Positions 10,812-20,532 of a DNA stretch of 64,000 bases are shown piece after piece. The notes under the pieces were generated by a model. That model was not told the DNA's origin, did not search any database, and was given only the letters and a program-made list of their open reading frames with translations. A program made the translations under genes and the position numbers. Each line of letters starts with the position of its first letter. Position 1 is the first letter of the stretch. Source of the DNA: Bisporella sp. PMI_857 (taxonomy: Eukaryota > Ascomycota > Leotiomycetes > Helotiales > Helotiaceae). Location: NCBI GenBank assembly GCA_021307315.1, contig JAJSPD010000075.1, positions 147,804 to 211,803 of the forward strand, written 5' to 3'.

Positions 10812-10899
10812 ATGGTTTGAGCCTACCTCACTTCAAGAATCTATAGATAATCAATAACAAGAGATATAATAATGGAAATAGGCTTAAATTCAAGCTATT

Positions 10900-11955
10900 T
10901 TAATACTTTGTAGCCCCTCCACTATTTTCTAAACAAGCGTCTAATCGTCGTGGCATACTCGCGTTCAATTTAAGAAGAAAATTACCGTCAATTTGAGGCC
11001 ATAATCTTTTCAATGCAAACTCCATATCCTCAATATTCCTGATCTTGTGCCGATCCTTAGAGATAAGTCTTTTGATATAGGCCCACAAATTCTCAATTGG
11101 AGAAAGATCTGGAGACTGTGGTGGCCAAGAAAGCTTTGGTATTTTAAGGTCTTTCCAAAACTTCTGAACAAGCTTTGCAGTATGCCACGGAGCATTATCT
11201 TCTTGAACAACAACGTTTTTGCCATATTTCCTTTTCATTCTTTTATAGAAAGGTACAAAGTATTGACGACAAATCTCTAAATACCGGTGTTGATTCATAC
11301 GGCCTCCTTTTGGAATAATGACTAAAGGGCCCATTTCGCTTCCACAAAAACACGACCAAACGCCGACTGTCGTACGCCCAGATTTGAAAGTAGGTTGAAA
11401 GTTTTTATCAAGGTATTCTTCTCCAGGACCTCTTGTAACGTAAACGACCGTTCCGTCTTCGCCAACAACAAAAGTAACTTCATCTGACCAAATCACTTTA
11501 TTCCAGTCTCGTTTGCTCTTTTTTTCATTCTTGCAGAACCGTATTCTCTTTTGTTTATTTTCTTTTCGAAGGTAAAGCTTTCTGCGGGGCTTTCGCTTTG
11601 ATTTTCCGTGTTTCTTGAGTATTTTTCGAACTGTAGTAGTACACAGTTTGTGTCCACTCTTGGTTGGCGTAGCGAGCGATTTAAGAGTGTCTTTTGGATG
11701 ATTCGTAGCATGTCGTATAAGAACTCGTTCCCCTCGAATAGATACCTTTAAAGTAACAGGTCGACGAGAAAGTGTTTCGAATCCTGTACGAGGATTTTGA
11801 GCTCTTCGGTCGACAAATGAGCTGATAGTAGAGTGAGAGCGTTCAAAACGAGCTGCAATCGAGGTAATCGACTCTCCTCCACAATAACGGCCCCATATTT
11901 CAGCTCTTTGCTCTTTCGTAAGCTCTGTTCGCTGTGTAACTCGAGTTCGGCCCAT
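10900..11955 (-). CDS. Tc1-like DD34E transposase
   Basis: A 351-residue transposase that would cut and join the element at TA sites in nuclear DNA. An N-terminal helix-turn-helix pair covers about residues 15-100 (ELTKEQRAEIWGRYCGGESI, then SIAARFERSHSTISSFV). The catalytic domain shows WSDEVTF, EDNAPWHTA and SPDLSPIENLW. The second aspartate and the glutamate are separated by 34 residues, the DD34E spacing of Tc1 elements. Length is typical for the family and there is no internal stop or frameshift. The ATG at 11955 is the first in frame and gives MGRTRVTQRTELTKEQ, a normal start. It is the only gene of the element. Confidence 0.93.
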   Translation of the reverse strand: MGRTRVTQRTELTKEQRAEIWGRYCGGESITSIAARFERSHSTISSFVDRRAQNPRTGFETLSRRPVTLKVSIRGERVLIRHATNHPKDTLKSLATPTKSGHKLCTTTVRKILKKHGKSKRKPRRKLYLRKENKQKRIRFCKNEKKSKRDWNKVIWSDEVTFVVGEDGTVVYVTRGPGEEYLDKNFQPTFKSGRTTVGVWSCFCGSEMGPLVIIPKGGRMNQHRYLEICRQYFVPFYKRMKRKYGKNVVVQEDNAPWHTAKLVQKFWKDLKIPKLSWPPQSPDLSPIENLWAYIKRLISKDRHKIRNIEDMEFALKRLWPQIDGNFLLKLNASMPRRLDACLENSGGATKY

Positions 11956-12244
11956 AGTAAAAAGTATATTGAGGATAAGGAATTGTAGGAAGTAGGGGTT
12001 TTACGGATCCACATACGACCCACCAGGTCACGTGGTCCGCACAACCCCATTTTGTAGAATCTAGAGTAGAACCTAATACAACAACAATTACCATATCCAC
12101 CAAGAGCAAGAGCACGGCCTATAAGCTGTGCCTTTTGCCCCGTGGAAGGTAAGAACACAGCGAAACCATCAGGAATCATTCTTAGAAAAAATCATGGTGG
12201 GGTAGTGAGGGGTGCTTTCGTTTAAATTTCTAATTTAAGCCTAG

Positions 12245-12274
12245 CGCGTAACGCACAGTCCATAGAACCGATTG
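12245..12274 (-). repeat. Right terminal inverted repeat of the Tc1 element
   Basis: It ends CCATAGAACCGATTG just before the TA at 12275-12276, in inverse orientation to the left repeat. Confidence 0.9.
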
Positions 12275-12442
12275 TACATAGCTTCACGCGTTCCATATCG
12301 CAAGGATTGTGGGCCCTCTACCATCTATATAACTACCCGGCAATAGGCCGTAGCTTAGAAGAATCAACGAATATCATAACCATACCAGCAAGAGCGTAGT
12401 CACAGCTACTACGCCTTTTGCTACGTGGTAGGTATTCCGACA

Positions 12443-12577
12443 GAGGAACTGGTTCGGAAAGGAAAGCTTGTGATACAGCACATTGAAAGAGCCAAACAGC
12501 CAGCCGACATACTTACCAAGCAGTTACCGGCTGAGGCCTATGAAAGGCACAAAACGGCCCAGGGAGTTCGAGCGTAG
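12443..12577 (+). pseudogene. Ty1/copia polyprotein, C-terminal remnant
   Basis: Forty-four codons and a stop carry the end of a copia RNase H domain, with the hallmark ADILTKQLP preceded by KGKLVIQHIERAKQ. The frame begins directly after the family-1 LTR, so everything upstream has been lost. About 200 bp of 3' untranslated sequence, a purine tract (ctagggggag) and a family-2 LTR follow. This suggests that family 2 is the LTR of this copia element. Confidence 0.75.
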
Positions 12578-12775
12578 AAATGGTTAGAGGGTACTTTTGT
12601 ACTGCAATATGGAAGGTCCATAGAGTGTTGAACTCCACAGGAGACGTAAGCACTACAATACTTACGTAGGTGCTATTGTTGCTGGAGTTAATGAGGCCTG
12701 AATCGACAGCCTATTCTCTACACTGAATCGGGAAAACTACAGGTTGAAGCAAGGAGACCTGTCACCTAGGGGGAG

Positions 12776-12959
12776 TGCCAGGATTTGAGATCTAGGTAGC
12801 TGACATGTCTCTGACTAAGCGGAGAACGCTAGCGCGGAAGACTTTTCACACACACGAATTTTCACAGATCTGTATTATTACACACATATAGAACAATAGA
12901 GAGCCTGAAAGGCATCCCCAATTCTTCCTGACTATCATTGTGTATTTCTCGTCCTATTA
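12776..12959 (+). repeat. LTR (family 2), probable 3' LTR of the copia remnant
   Basis: It starts TGCCAGGATTTGAG after a purine-rich tract and ends near TCCTATTA. Related copies lie at 30709-30892 (-), 39514-39698 (+), 47978-48165 (+) and 55187-55372 (-), with fragments near 42.7 and 43.1 kb. The conserved core is AACGCTAGCGCGGAAGAC and AACAATAGAGAGCCTG. Confidence 0.75.
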
Positions 12960-12963
12960 AGTA

Positions 12964-13321
12964 TTCCATGCTGAGAAACTTCGCAAAGCCGCAAACAGCC
13001 CACTACCAGGGCAGCAGAACTCCGAACCGGATTTTATTATAGTTAATGACGAAAAGGAATACGAGGTTCAGGAGATACTGGCTGTACGGCTGGTAGGCCA
13101 GCGCTTGAAGTACCGAGTTAAGTGGAAAGGGTGGGACGAAGATCTTGATTGGTATCCTGCAGCTTCGTTAGCTAATAGCCCTCTTGCGCTGAAAGCGTTT
13201 CACGAAGGTAATACTACTCAACCTGGCCCACCGGAAAATCTATCGTATTGACTAGAGTGCGCAGCAAAGGACGAATACCCTGAGCGAAAGAAAAACGACA
13301 ACAAGCCATGTTCTCGGGGTT
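12964..13321 (+). pseudogene. Ty3 chromovirus integrase tail with chromodomain, relic
   Basis: In frame from 12964: FHAEKLRKAAN, then a chromodomain beginning EYEVQEILAVRL and containing KYRVKWKGW and DWYPAASL. Codon 13249-13251 is TGA where the inverted copy at 30.4 kb has TGG, so the frame is broken. The upstream integrase and reverse transcriptase are missing because family-2 LTR sequence abuts directly. Chromodomains in these integrases target insertion to modified chromatin. Confidence 0.75.
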
Positions 13322-13428
13322 AGTCAATAGCATTCTTTTGCGGGCTGGTTACGGGTGAAAGAAAAACGACAACAAGCCATGTTCTCGAGGTTAGTCAATA
13401 GCATTTCTTTTGCGGGTTGGTTACGGGT
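13286..13428 (+). repeat. Tandem duplication of a 71-bp unit
   Basis: Two copies of a segment running from gaaagaaaaacgacaacaag to ggttacgggt lie side by side, starting at 13286 and 13357, with a few differences. The copy at 30.3 kb has one unit, so this is a local duplication at the end of the Ty3 relic. Confidence 0.8.
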
Positions 13429-13539
13429 GAAAGAAAGCGTTATTAGGAAAGAGCACAGCCGTAACGGGCTGCAAGGAAATAGATATCAGGTATTACGGAT
13501 AGTTCTCAAGTTCAAGGTCGAGCTTGCTAGGAAGGGGGG

Positions 13540-13686
13540 TATTATCACGGTCATAGCAATCATGTGCTACCCTGGGTTATATAGGGCAGTTCCAGCAGTA
13601 GCTACACCTTTTATTTTTAGTTTATAATCTTCGTATTTGATATCTTAGAAACAGCTATCACTAGCACCTGAATTAGGATCGTGACA
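13540..13686 (+). repeat. Degenerate LTR (family 4), 3' end of the Ty3 relic
   Basis: It follows a purine run (gaagggggg) after the chromodomain and ends GGATCGTGACA at 13686. A complete copy with target duplication lies at 26414-26605. It ends four bases from the stop codon of the convergent gene at 13691. Confidence 0.65.
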
Positions 13687-13690
13687 TGCG

Positions 13691-14578
13691 TTAAAAAGAT
13701 ACCCCTTGAGTCTCTAGCCATTCCTTATAATCTTGTTCAAGAAAACCGACGCATATTCCTTCATTAGTGTATACTGAAACTCCATTACTTGACAGCGTAA
13801 AAGAGAAAGCCAAACGGGGATTAAGACGATGTTTGAACTTGTTATATAAGAACATCCCTACGTTCACCAACGACTGATATTGGGGCGGCTCGGTTAGGAT
13901 ATTTATCCCTAAAGCGGCGTTGAAGTCTTGTTCCTTTTTCTGTTTTGCCTCTTTGACAAGCCGTGTCAAATTATCACAAGCTTGAGTACCATAGGCCCAT
14001 GCAAGTTGTGATCTTATTATACTATTCTGCGCATCACGAGGATCCGGCATATTCTCAAAAGGACGACGTGTCCAGCACCGCCAGAATAGATATGTCTTAA
14101 AATCCGAAGATTCTCTGGTCAAATCATCTGGCGACACTTCAGCCGTAAAAATATTTTGCGAAGCTATCTCAGAATCATATTTTGTCGCTAGCTCTTTGAA
14201 TACCCCGTAATAATTTCCATTTTCGATAATCTCGGTAAAGCTACTTGATTTTAGCAAAATTACTTTTATACGAGTTTTAATTACTTACATTATACAGTTG
14301 GACCATATCCATATATTTTTCTGGCCCCAAAAGCACGATACGTGAAAAAAATGACGGAGAATAGCTGTAATAAAAGGTTTCGCGTGTATTGAAGCATTTT
14401 CAATCCGACCAGATTCAGGTTGCTTCGAATAGCTTTCAGTATCAAGCGTTAAGCGTCCAAGGTCGGTATATGAAAAAGAAGCCACATGAATCTGAATCTG
14501 GTCGTTATTAAGGACCTGTCTAGATCCTGGACTTGCACTGCAGTCAAGCTCAATAAGAGGCTGCTTGTGTGGGTTCAT
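13691..14578 (-). CDS. Unknown two-exon gene, copy 1
   Basis: Exon 1 is 14289-14578 (ATG at 14578) and exon 2 is 13691-14243, with a 45-nt intron (GTAAGT to CAAG or the adjacent TAG), giving about 280 residues. I do not recognise the family. No signal peptide, membrane segment or catalytic motif is evident. The best-conserved stretches between this copy and the inverted copy at 29.1-30.2 kb are WRCWTRRP, ENMPDPRDAQ, QLAWAYGTQACDNLTRLV and GFLEQDYKEWLETQGVSF. Both copies are open although they differ at roughly one residue in six, which suggests that the protein is or recently was functional. The acceptor ends AAGTAG, a NAGNAG pair that could add or remove one serine. It may be cargo of a composite retroelement. 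Confidence 0.65.
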
Positions 14579-17423
14579 GTTTAGAATTAGTCTTTTGAAT
14601 TAATTGTGGATGGATAGAAGTGAAATGTTCAAGAAATAATATGTGTCGCTTGTTTTGATAGCGAAAGGCTGAAGGGCGATTTAACTGCAGATAAAATGAA
14701 TTTTTTTGGTATGTTAGTCACGTAAAAGGGATATTGTGGGTCCTGAATCAATGGAGGAGTTGTCAGAAATAGAGTCTATTAGTCAGGGAATCAATTAAAG
14801 GATCTGTGAGAGTATTACGGTGATGGAAATACAGGTTTGCAAAAGCGTTACTGTAACAACTCAAAGCGAGTAGGGTCTTGATCCGTGGGTCTCAGGAAGA
14901 GAGACTCAAAGGTATAAACGCCTGTCAATTGTTATAACAAAGAGAACAAGCTACAGACAGAAGAAAGGAAGTGTCAGTATCACTCTACAAGTGATACTGT
15001 TGGTATATTAGGTCCTGAGTCAATGGGGGAGTGAATGGGGGTGTGAACAAAGGACTCGGTCACATAACCACCTGTAGCATACTAGGGATCTTGGGTTGTG
15101 TAAGAACCCGCGATGACCGAAAAGCTTGCTTTCACAACCACACAGTAGTTCTCAATTGAATAGATTTATTAGTCACATAAAATACCACTTTTTATATGGG
15201 GGCCAGCCCCCAAACCCCTGATCCTCTCTGCGCTCGAAAGACTTTACAGGTGGCATTTGGCCTGTAACAGCTTGAAGCACAAGAACAGGAACAGGATCTA
15301 GCACGAAACTAAGACGTAGCATAAACGTAGCATGTTCAAGTATACACCGGTAGGCCGAAGCATCCGCGTTATATTGTCAATTGGTTAGTGATGGTTGGTG
15401 GTGTGCTTGCATACAGAAATCAAGCTCCTCTAGTCACATGACTGGCCACTCATGTATATCACGTGATATCACAGCACAGGAAAGAAATCGCCCCACCACA
15501 TCCATCCCCTCCCTTATACATGCTCGTTTTGAGTACTAGAGTAATAGACGTTCATGATTAGTTAGATCGAGCTTTTCCTTTCAGGTGTTTGCGCCATATG
15601 TTGTTGCATCACGTGACTCACCTCGTGCCTTCATAGCCTTGAGGGTGAATATCAACTTGCCTTACCAGCGATAAAATATCGACCTCATCACAACCCCTCC
15701 TTCATCCTTTTCCAACCTACAACCCTACAACAACACCGAAACGAACTTCAGAGAAGTACCTCGAGGATCTAATCAATTCTCTATTCGATTCCCAGTTCCT
15801 TAGATTTGCTCGCGAGAACCTATTTCTAACTGTTCACCTTCAGATCGAACCTCTCCTCTACAGCGAACCCCTCATACAAACTCTCATACAACGCCTCATA
15901 CGTCGAACTTCCTGCTCATGCGTCGACCATATCAAATCGACATGTGTAATAGAAGCAAATAAGCATTCAGCATGAGAGAATTGAAGAGTATGTAAGAGTA
16001 TCTTTCCTTTATAATGCTTTCAATACGTTGACGTTGCGTAGATCGATTTCATGATCAGCTTTCCTTCTCACCTTTGAATGACGAACTCATCACGAACAGC
16101 TTCGTTTCCTTCCGAATATCTGCAAGTTGGTGGATAAAGTGAAGCTGTAGCGCCAGCAAGGTTAAGCTGTAGCAAGGCTGCGCCAGCAAGGCTGCAACGC
16201 AAGAACTATAAGTAGGCCGGATCCCCCCTCTCGATCCTCATTGCTAACTGTTGCTCATAGCTTCTTTTTTCAACTCTCAACAACTATACAATTGAGAACA
16301 GGGTCAAGGCTCGAGCAGGACAACAAACACGGTCATCTCTTTCTCTTTCTTTCGAACAATCCTCCGAATCAAAGATGTACTCTACCTGCAGCTTAAAGTA
16401 GCCCAACGTGTTGTTTTCGATAGCAGCGTTGAAGTTGTTCGGCTTTAGTAGTCGTGCAATTGTCCCATAGTTGATGAGATCTCCTACCCGTAGCCTACCT
16501 TGTCTGTCATGCTTTCGCGCTGCTCTTGGCGGTAAGGGCGGAGATTCAGCCACTGGAGAGTTTGCTTGGTGTATTGCATTATAAGCAAGCTTTAAAGTGT
16601 TTCAACGTGTTGTCGTTTTCAATCGCAGCAGCGTTGAAGATCCAGGTAACTGCATCACGTGTGCATTTTGCCTAGTGGGGAATAGCTTGTGGATCATCGA
16701 TCCTATATTATACTGGATTGGATCTGGACCTGGCTCTTTCTGACTTCCGGCTGCTGGCACTGGCTTTTCTGGAACTGGATCCTGGAACTGGATTTTGGAA
16801 CTGGATTGTAGTTCCGTTTGTGAAGTTGACATGTTGACTAATACAGCCACGTTTCAACACTCATTCTAGCAATTCAACATTGTTAGAGCTCTTACTTCTT
16901 GGCCTATCTATGGGGATTGCGTACTATCTGTCGGTGCGATGGTTGCGGAAGCTTTTCCTCCCTGCATCTATGAGTGTCTAGGCCACAGCTACGACCCCTA
17001 CCCAAGAAACGGGGTGCTGAATTGTGCGCGTCCTGGCTCACGAAAGGCAGAGATAGGGGAACTGTAGGAGTGACCGTCGCTGAGCCGGCGGGTAGGACGT
17101 ATGGTAGTTGGTGACAACTGCTGTCGACGACCCGGTTTGGGACCCGTTGCATTGTCGGCCAAGACTCACTCTTCTGGAAAGGGGTTTCTAGGTTGGTAGC
17201 ATATTGAAACCTATTATGTAAGGCAGCGCCCCTGAATTGCCAAGGCGAAGCTCGGTTGAGCTCACCGCCTCTTGGCGGTGTGCTCTAAGCGACTAGTCAT
17301 CACGTGCGGGAAGCTTTATATTACGCGATAGGTTTCCTTTGTACTTAGAACTCTATTCGGCCTTATATAATAGCGCCGTGGGAGAATCGACTCACTACTA
17401 CACTGGATTTCAGTACAGAAGAA
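14579..17423. other. Repeat-rich spacer without a confident gene
   Basis: 14848-15000 resembles LTR family 8 and about 15005-15085 resembles family 7; both recur inverted at 28.5-28.85 kb beside gene copy 2. From 15.1 to 16.3 kb I recognise nothing except a short repeated motif (gccagcaaggctg) near 16160-16200. Minus frames at 16284-16553 and 16602-16850 share the stretch cgttgaag with its flanks (NAAIEN and AAAIEN), hinting at an old duplication, but no family is recognisable. Confidence 0.45.
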
Positions 17424-18404
17424 GTGGTGCACGTCACTGCTCACGGGGTTCGAATTGCGACAAGCTCGTCCGCAAAGAAAGGAATAGTTGGGATAGGCGG
17501 AGCTATTTACGACACGCTCGGCATTAGAGAACCAAGCGCATTTTCAGTTACATTAGGAGCAAGAACGGAACAGAACCCGTACACGGCCGAACTTGCAGCG
17601 ATAGCGATGGCAATGAAACAGTTACCACCGGACTTAATAGGAAGGCAAATCGCGATTTTTTCAAGCAACCAAGGAGCTCTGCTAGCAACGAACCAACCAA
17701 AGCATCAATCAGGGCAAACTAGTATTAAAGAAATCTACGAAGCAGTTTCTACTCTCAGGAAAAAAGGCAACTTTATTCGTACAATATGGATCCCGTCTCA
17801 AGAAAACCTCGAGCTAAACAAAAAAGCAAAAGAAGCCGCACAACAAGCTACCGAACCAGGCCGAACAGCGCAAAAGCAATGCTATCAAGCTAAATCCACA
17901 ACTATAAGCAAAAGAAATGCAGAAAAAGCAACAAGAACACTACCCGACACAGTAGGAAAGTACTCTAAAGAAATAGATACTGCATTGCCAGGAAGACATA
18001 CTCGTACTTTATATGACAGTCTTAATCGGAAAGAAGCGAGCGTGTCAGCACAGCTTCGTACAGGAATGATACATTTGAACGGGTACCTTTATCGTATTGG
18101 AGCGGCGGAATCTGACCAATGTGCTTGCGGACAGGCTACAGAAACCGTTAAGCACTTTCTTTTCCGATGCACGAAATAGGACACTTACCGTACGCAAATG
18201 GTAGCACAAACAAACACAAGAAGAAGCAATCTTTCTTTTTACCTTGGAGGAAAAGCTTTATCTGACCCAGAAAAATGGGCACCAAATATAAACGCAGTGC
18301 GAACAACGATCAAGTTTGCTATTGCTACAGGACGCCTAGACAAAGAACTAGAACAGGCAGCTAACTCGCTGCAACAGCACACTCCATTTTATTCCCTATC
18401 CTAA
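17424..18404 (+). pseudogene. LINE (Tad1-like) RNase H domain, C-terminal fragment
   Basis: The frame contains an RNase H-like core (GIGGAIYD, TAELAAIAMAMK, IFSSNQGALLA), a linker, and a C-terminal zinc-binding motif CACGQATETVKHFLFRC. A TAG at 18177-18179 interrupts it, after which it continues in frame to YSLS at 18404. The catalytic aspartates of the RNase H core appear degraded (SSN in place of SDN, for example). Upstream reverse transcriptase and endonuclease are absent, so this is a 5'-truncated copy. Confidence 0.75.
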
Positions 18405-18800
18405 CTAACCCGACTAACCCTATATCACTTTCGTGTCCCCAGCAGGCCTCGCTTCAATCGCCGACGATAGGACACTGAACACTTGGAGGAATTAACTTCA
18501 AATTAACCTGTTACTAATCATGCACGAGATTTCGTTGACTATGTACTACTGAAAGTGGAAAATATTGGCAGAGGCAATTTTGTATGGGCTGAAGGAGGCA
18601 TTGGAAACTGAAGGAAATGTATATTATGTAATATAGACTAGGGACCTCTAGGCTTAGCCGGGTGTAATAAAACTAGTACTACTACTACTTAGAACTCAAT
18701 TCAACCTTTTTACCTGTATTGACCTACAGCTCTACGAGCTACAATACACTCTCTGCTACGCTCTATTGAATTCACGTACACAACGCAACAAACAATTAAT
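18405..18800 (+). other. LINE 3' tail region
   Basis: Untranslated sequence follows the RNase H stop and ends near gtaataaaactagtactactactact (18665-18692), a short ACT run that could be the element's tail. No gene is seen. Confidence 0.4.
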
Positions 18801-18876
18801 CAACGAATACCAGAACCACACCAGCAAGAGCGTAGTCAATAGCTACTACGCCTTTTGCTACGTGGTAGGCATTCCG
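18801..18876 (+). repeat. LTR (family 1) 3' half
   Basis: The sequence from aatcaacgaataccagaacc to ggcattccgacg matches the end of the LTR at 10766-12442 and, inverted, the start of the copy at 55000. The 5' half is missing. Confidence 0.7.
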
Positions 18877-19679
18877 ACGGTATCTTAAATGCTCTCTTCT
18901 CGGCCCTTTGAAATACGGACGAGTCTGAGGTGATATCTTGTGAAGGAACAGGGCTTAGTTGACTATCGACATCATCTAGTAGAAATTCAGCACCATGGCT
19001 TGATTGGTCAGAGATATAGTGGCATTCCAGCCTCTGTGAAAGTCCGGATTCCCCTGGCTCAATTTGCTCCGAAACCTCAAAATTATATCCGACGGCAACA
19101 TATCGATAACTTAACAGGCTCTTTTAAAGTGAGTCGGCATCCATATACCGTAGACATTTTTGGTGAATTTGTATGCCGCCCACTTTTCTTTGCCATCTAG
19201 TGCTTTGAAGTCGAATGTATAAATAGAGTGGCGGTAAAAAGTGGTTTTTTTACCGTCAATCACAGGAAGACCGCTGCGACTCTGTTAAAAAGTGCCAAAA
19301 GCGGTCCTAGAGTGACGCACTGCAGTGGAGATCGCAGCAACACAGGAGCGGGCCATGGCTACCATCATGTTATGGACTGAGCAAGTGATAATTCATCCTG
19401 GTAACAGAGGTAGCTCAAACCTATGGGCGGCACGAGCGTGTGGCTTATCGTATTAACTAAGATAGCCTTGATGTCCGTAATGGAACCAATTCGAGAGATG
19501 GCAATGTGTATGCTGTATAGTATATTTCTACGCTAATTAATATCTATAACTATGTCTTGGCATCGTGAACCTATGCGTGTTCGTGTAAGTGATGTGATGT
19601 AATGTACAGTGTCCACATGACCTCTTTTCGCAATTTTTTCACCCAACCTCAAACCTGGATCCCACCACCAATTTTGTAC
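18877..19679. other. Intergenic region, no gene supported
   Basis: A plus-strand frame of 86 codons at 18940-19200 has no recognisable content and no conserved neighbour. I see no repeats or RNA genes here. Confidence 0.35.
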
Positions 19680-20153
19680 TTAAAGATCTCTGTGACGATC
19701 CTGCTGGAGCATTGCCAGAGGAGTCGATAATGCTCGATGCTGAATGGCACGGGTTACTTCGCGAGAATGTAAAAGACCGTCAGAAGGAAAAGGATAGCGC
19801 TGTGGCTCGTTGCCTTTGCTCGACTCAGGCGGTGGCGGTAATGCATCAGAGATATCTCTGGTAAAGCTGACGCTGCGCCTTTGACTTTTGGATAAGTATT
19901 GTTGAGGCCGCGACTTAGCGAGCGCTGTTGGATCGTTTTGACGCTCCTCATCTTCCGATGACAATTCATCTCTTTTTGTTAGCGGCGGTATTTTGTCAAA
20001 TACTAAACTGCCGCTAGGATTTAAGTATTTTGCTGATTGCCAGATATTTGTGTCATCCGAGGGGAAATCTTCCCAGTGCGCCTTTTTCTGTCTCCGGACG
20101 GCATCGTGGCACTTTTTAGCTGCTTCATTCGCTTGCCGTTCTAGTTCAGGCAT
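19680..20153 (-). pseudogene. LINE ORF2 fragment between endonuclease and reverse transcriptase
   Basis: The 157-residue frame carries the linker typical of Tad1-like ORF2 proteins: AHWEDFPSDDTNIWQSAKYL and FDKIPPL, preceded by a helical basic stretch (KKCHDAVRRQKKAHW). Neither the endonuclease upstream nor the reverse transcriptase core downstream is present. It is unrelated in position to the other LINE pieces and is a dead fragment. Confidence 0.7.
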
Positions 20154-20304
20154 TATACAACCTATTCCCTTTGAGTTCTAGCCTGGTTCATCCAGTACGT
20201 GTAGGTTCGCCGAAGCTGCGTGGGTCGGTTGTCCACCATCTTTTCGCGTATAGTGATGGTTTAGCCGTTGGAGTAAGTGCATGAACTGCTTCAGGCACTG
20301 CTGG

Positions 20305-20380
20305 CAGGCTATATATACACGAGGCGCTCTGAGAGCTCGGTAATATAGGTTACGTGTGCTTCAGAGCAAGGGACGTGACA
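20305..20380 (-). repeat. LTR (family 5) fragment
   Basis: It contains ggctatatatacacgagg and ends ggacgtgaca, matching one end of the solo LTR at 50241-50414. The other end is absent. Confidence 0.6.
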
Positions 20381-20532
20381 AGCAACCTTAGCAGCTCACC
20401 TGAGTAGGCCTGATTATCCTGAGCAAGATTTACCACATCGCCACGTGTTTCAAATTCAGCGACTATTAGTATTTACAGAGTGTACCAAAATCAAAGCCCT
20501 TTCTGAATCTCGCATTATCATGTCGACCCTTC

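Larger units (their letters stand above)
10782..12274 (-). mobile_element. Tc1/mariner element, nearly complete
   Basis: A 1493-bp element with 30-bp terminal inverted repeats at 10782-10811 and 12245-12274 (two mismatches), flanked by TA on both sides (10780-10781 and 12275-12276). It encodes one uninterrupted transposase on the minus strand. The pre-insertion sequence is preserved in the LTR at 55000-55181, so ends and target duplication are secure. The intact frame suggests a fairly recent insertion. Confidence 0.92.
10766..12442 (+). repeat. Solo LTR (family 1) split by a Tc1 element
   Basis: The LTR starts TGTTGGAATGCATG at 10766, is interrupted at TA by the Tc1 element, and resumes CATAGCTTCACGCG after 12276, ending TATTCCGACA at 12442. 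An uninterrupted copy of the same LTR lies inverted at 55000-55181. The 5-bp flanks (ataac and gagga) do not match, so one end may be rearranged. A 3' half of the same LTR lies near 18797-18876. Confidence 0.8.

Noticed and set aside
16284..17152. Three short minus-strand frames
   Set aside because: No family recognised. The weak internal similarity between two of them is too short to support a gene.
18940..19200. 86-codon plus-strand frame
   Set aside because: No recognisable domain and no supporting context.
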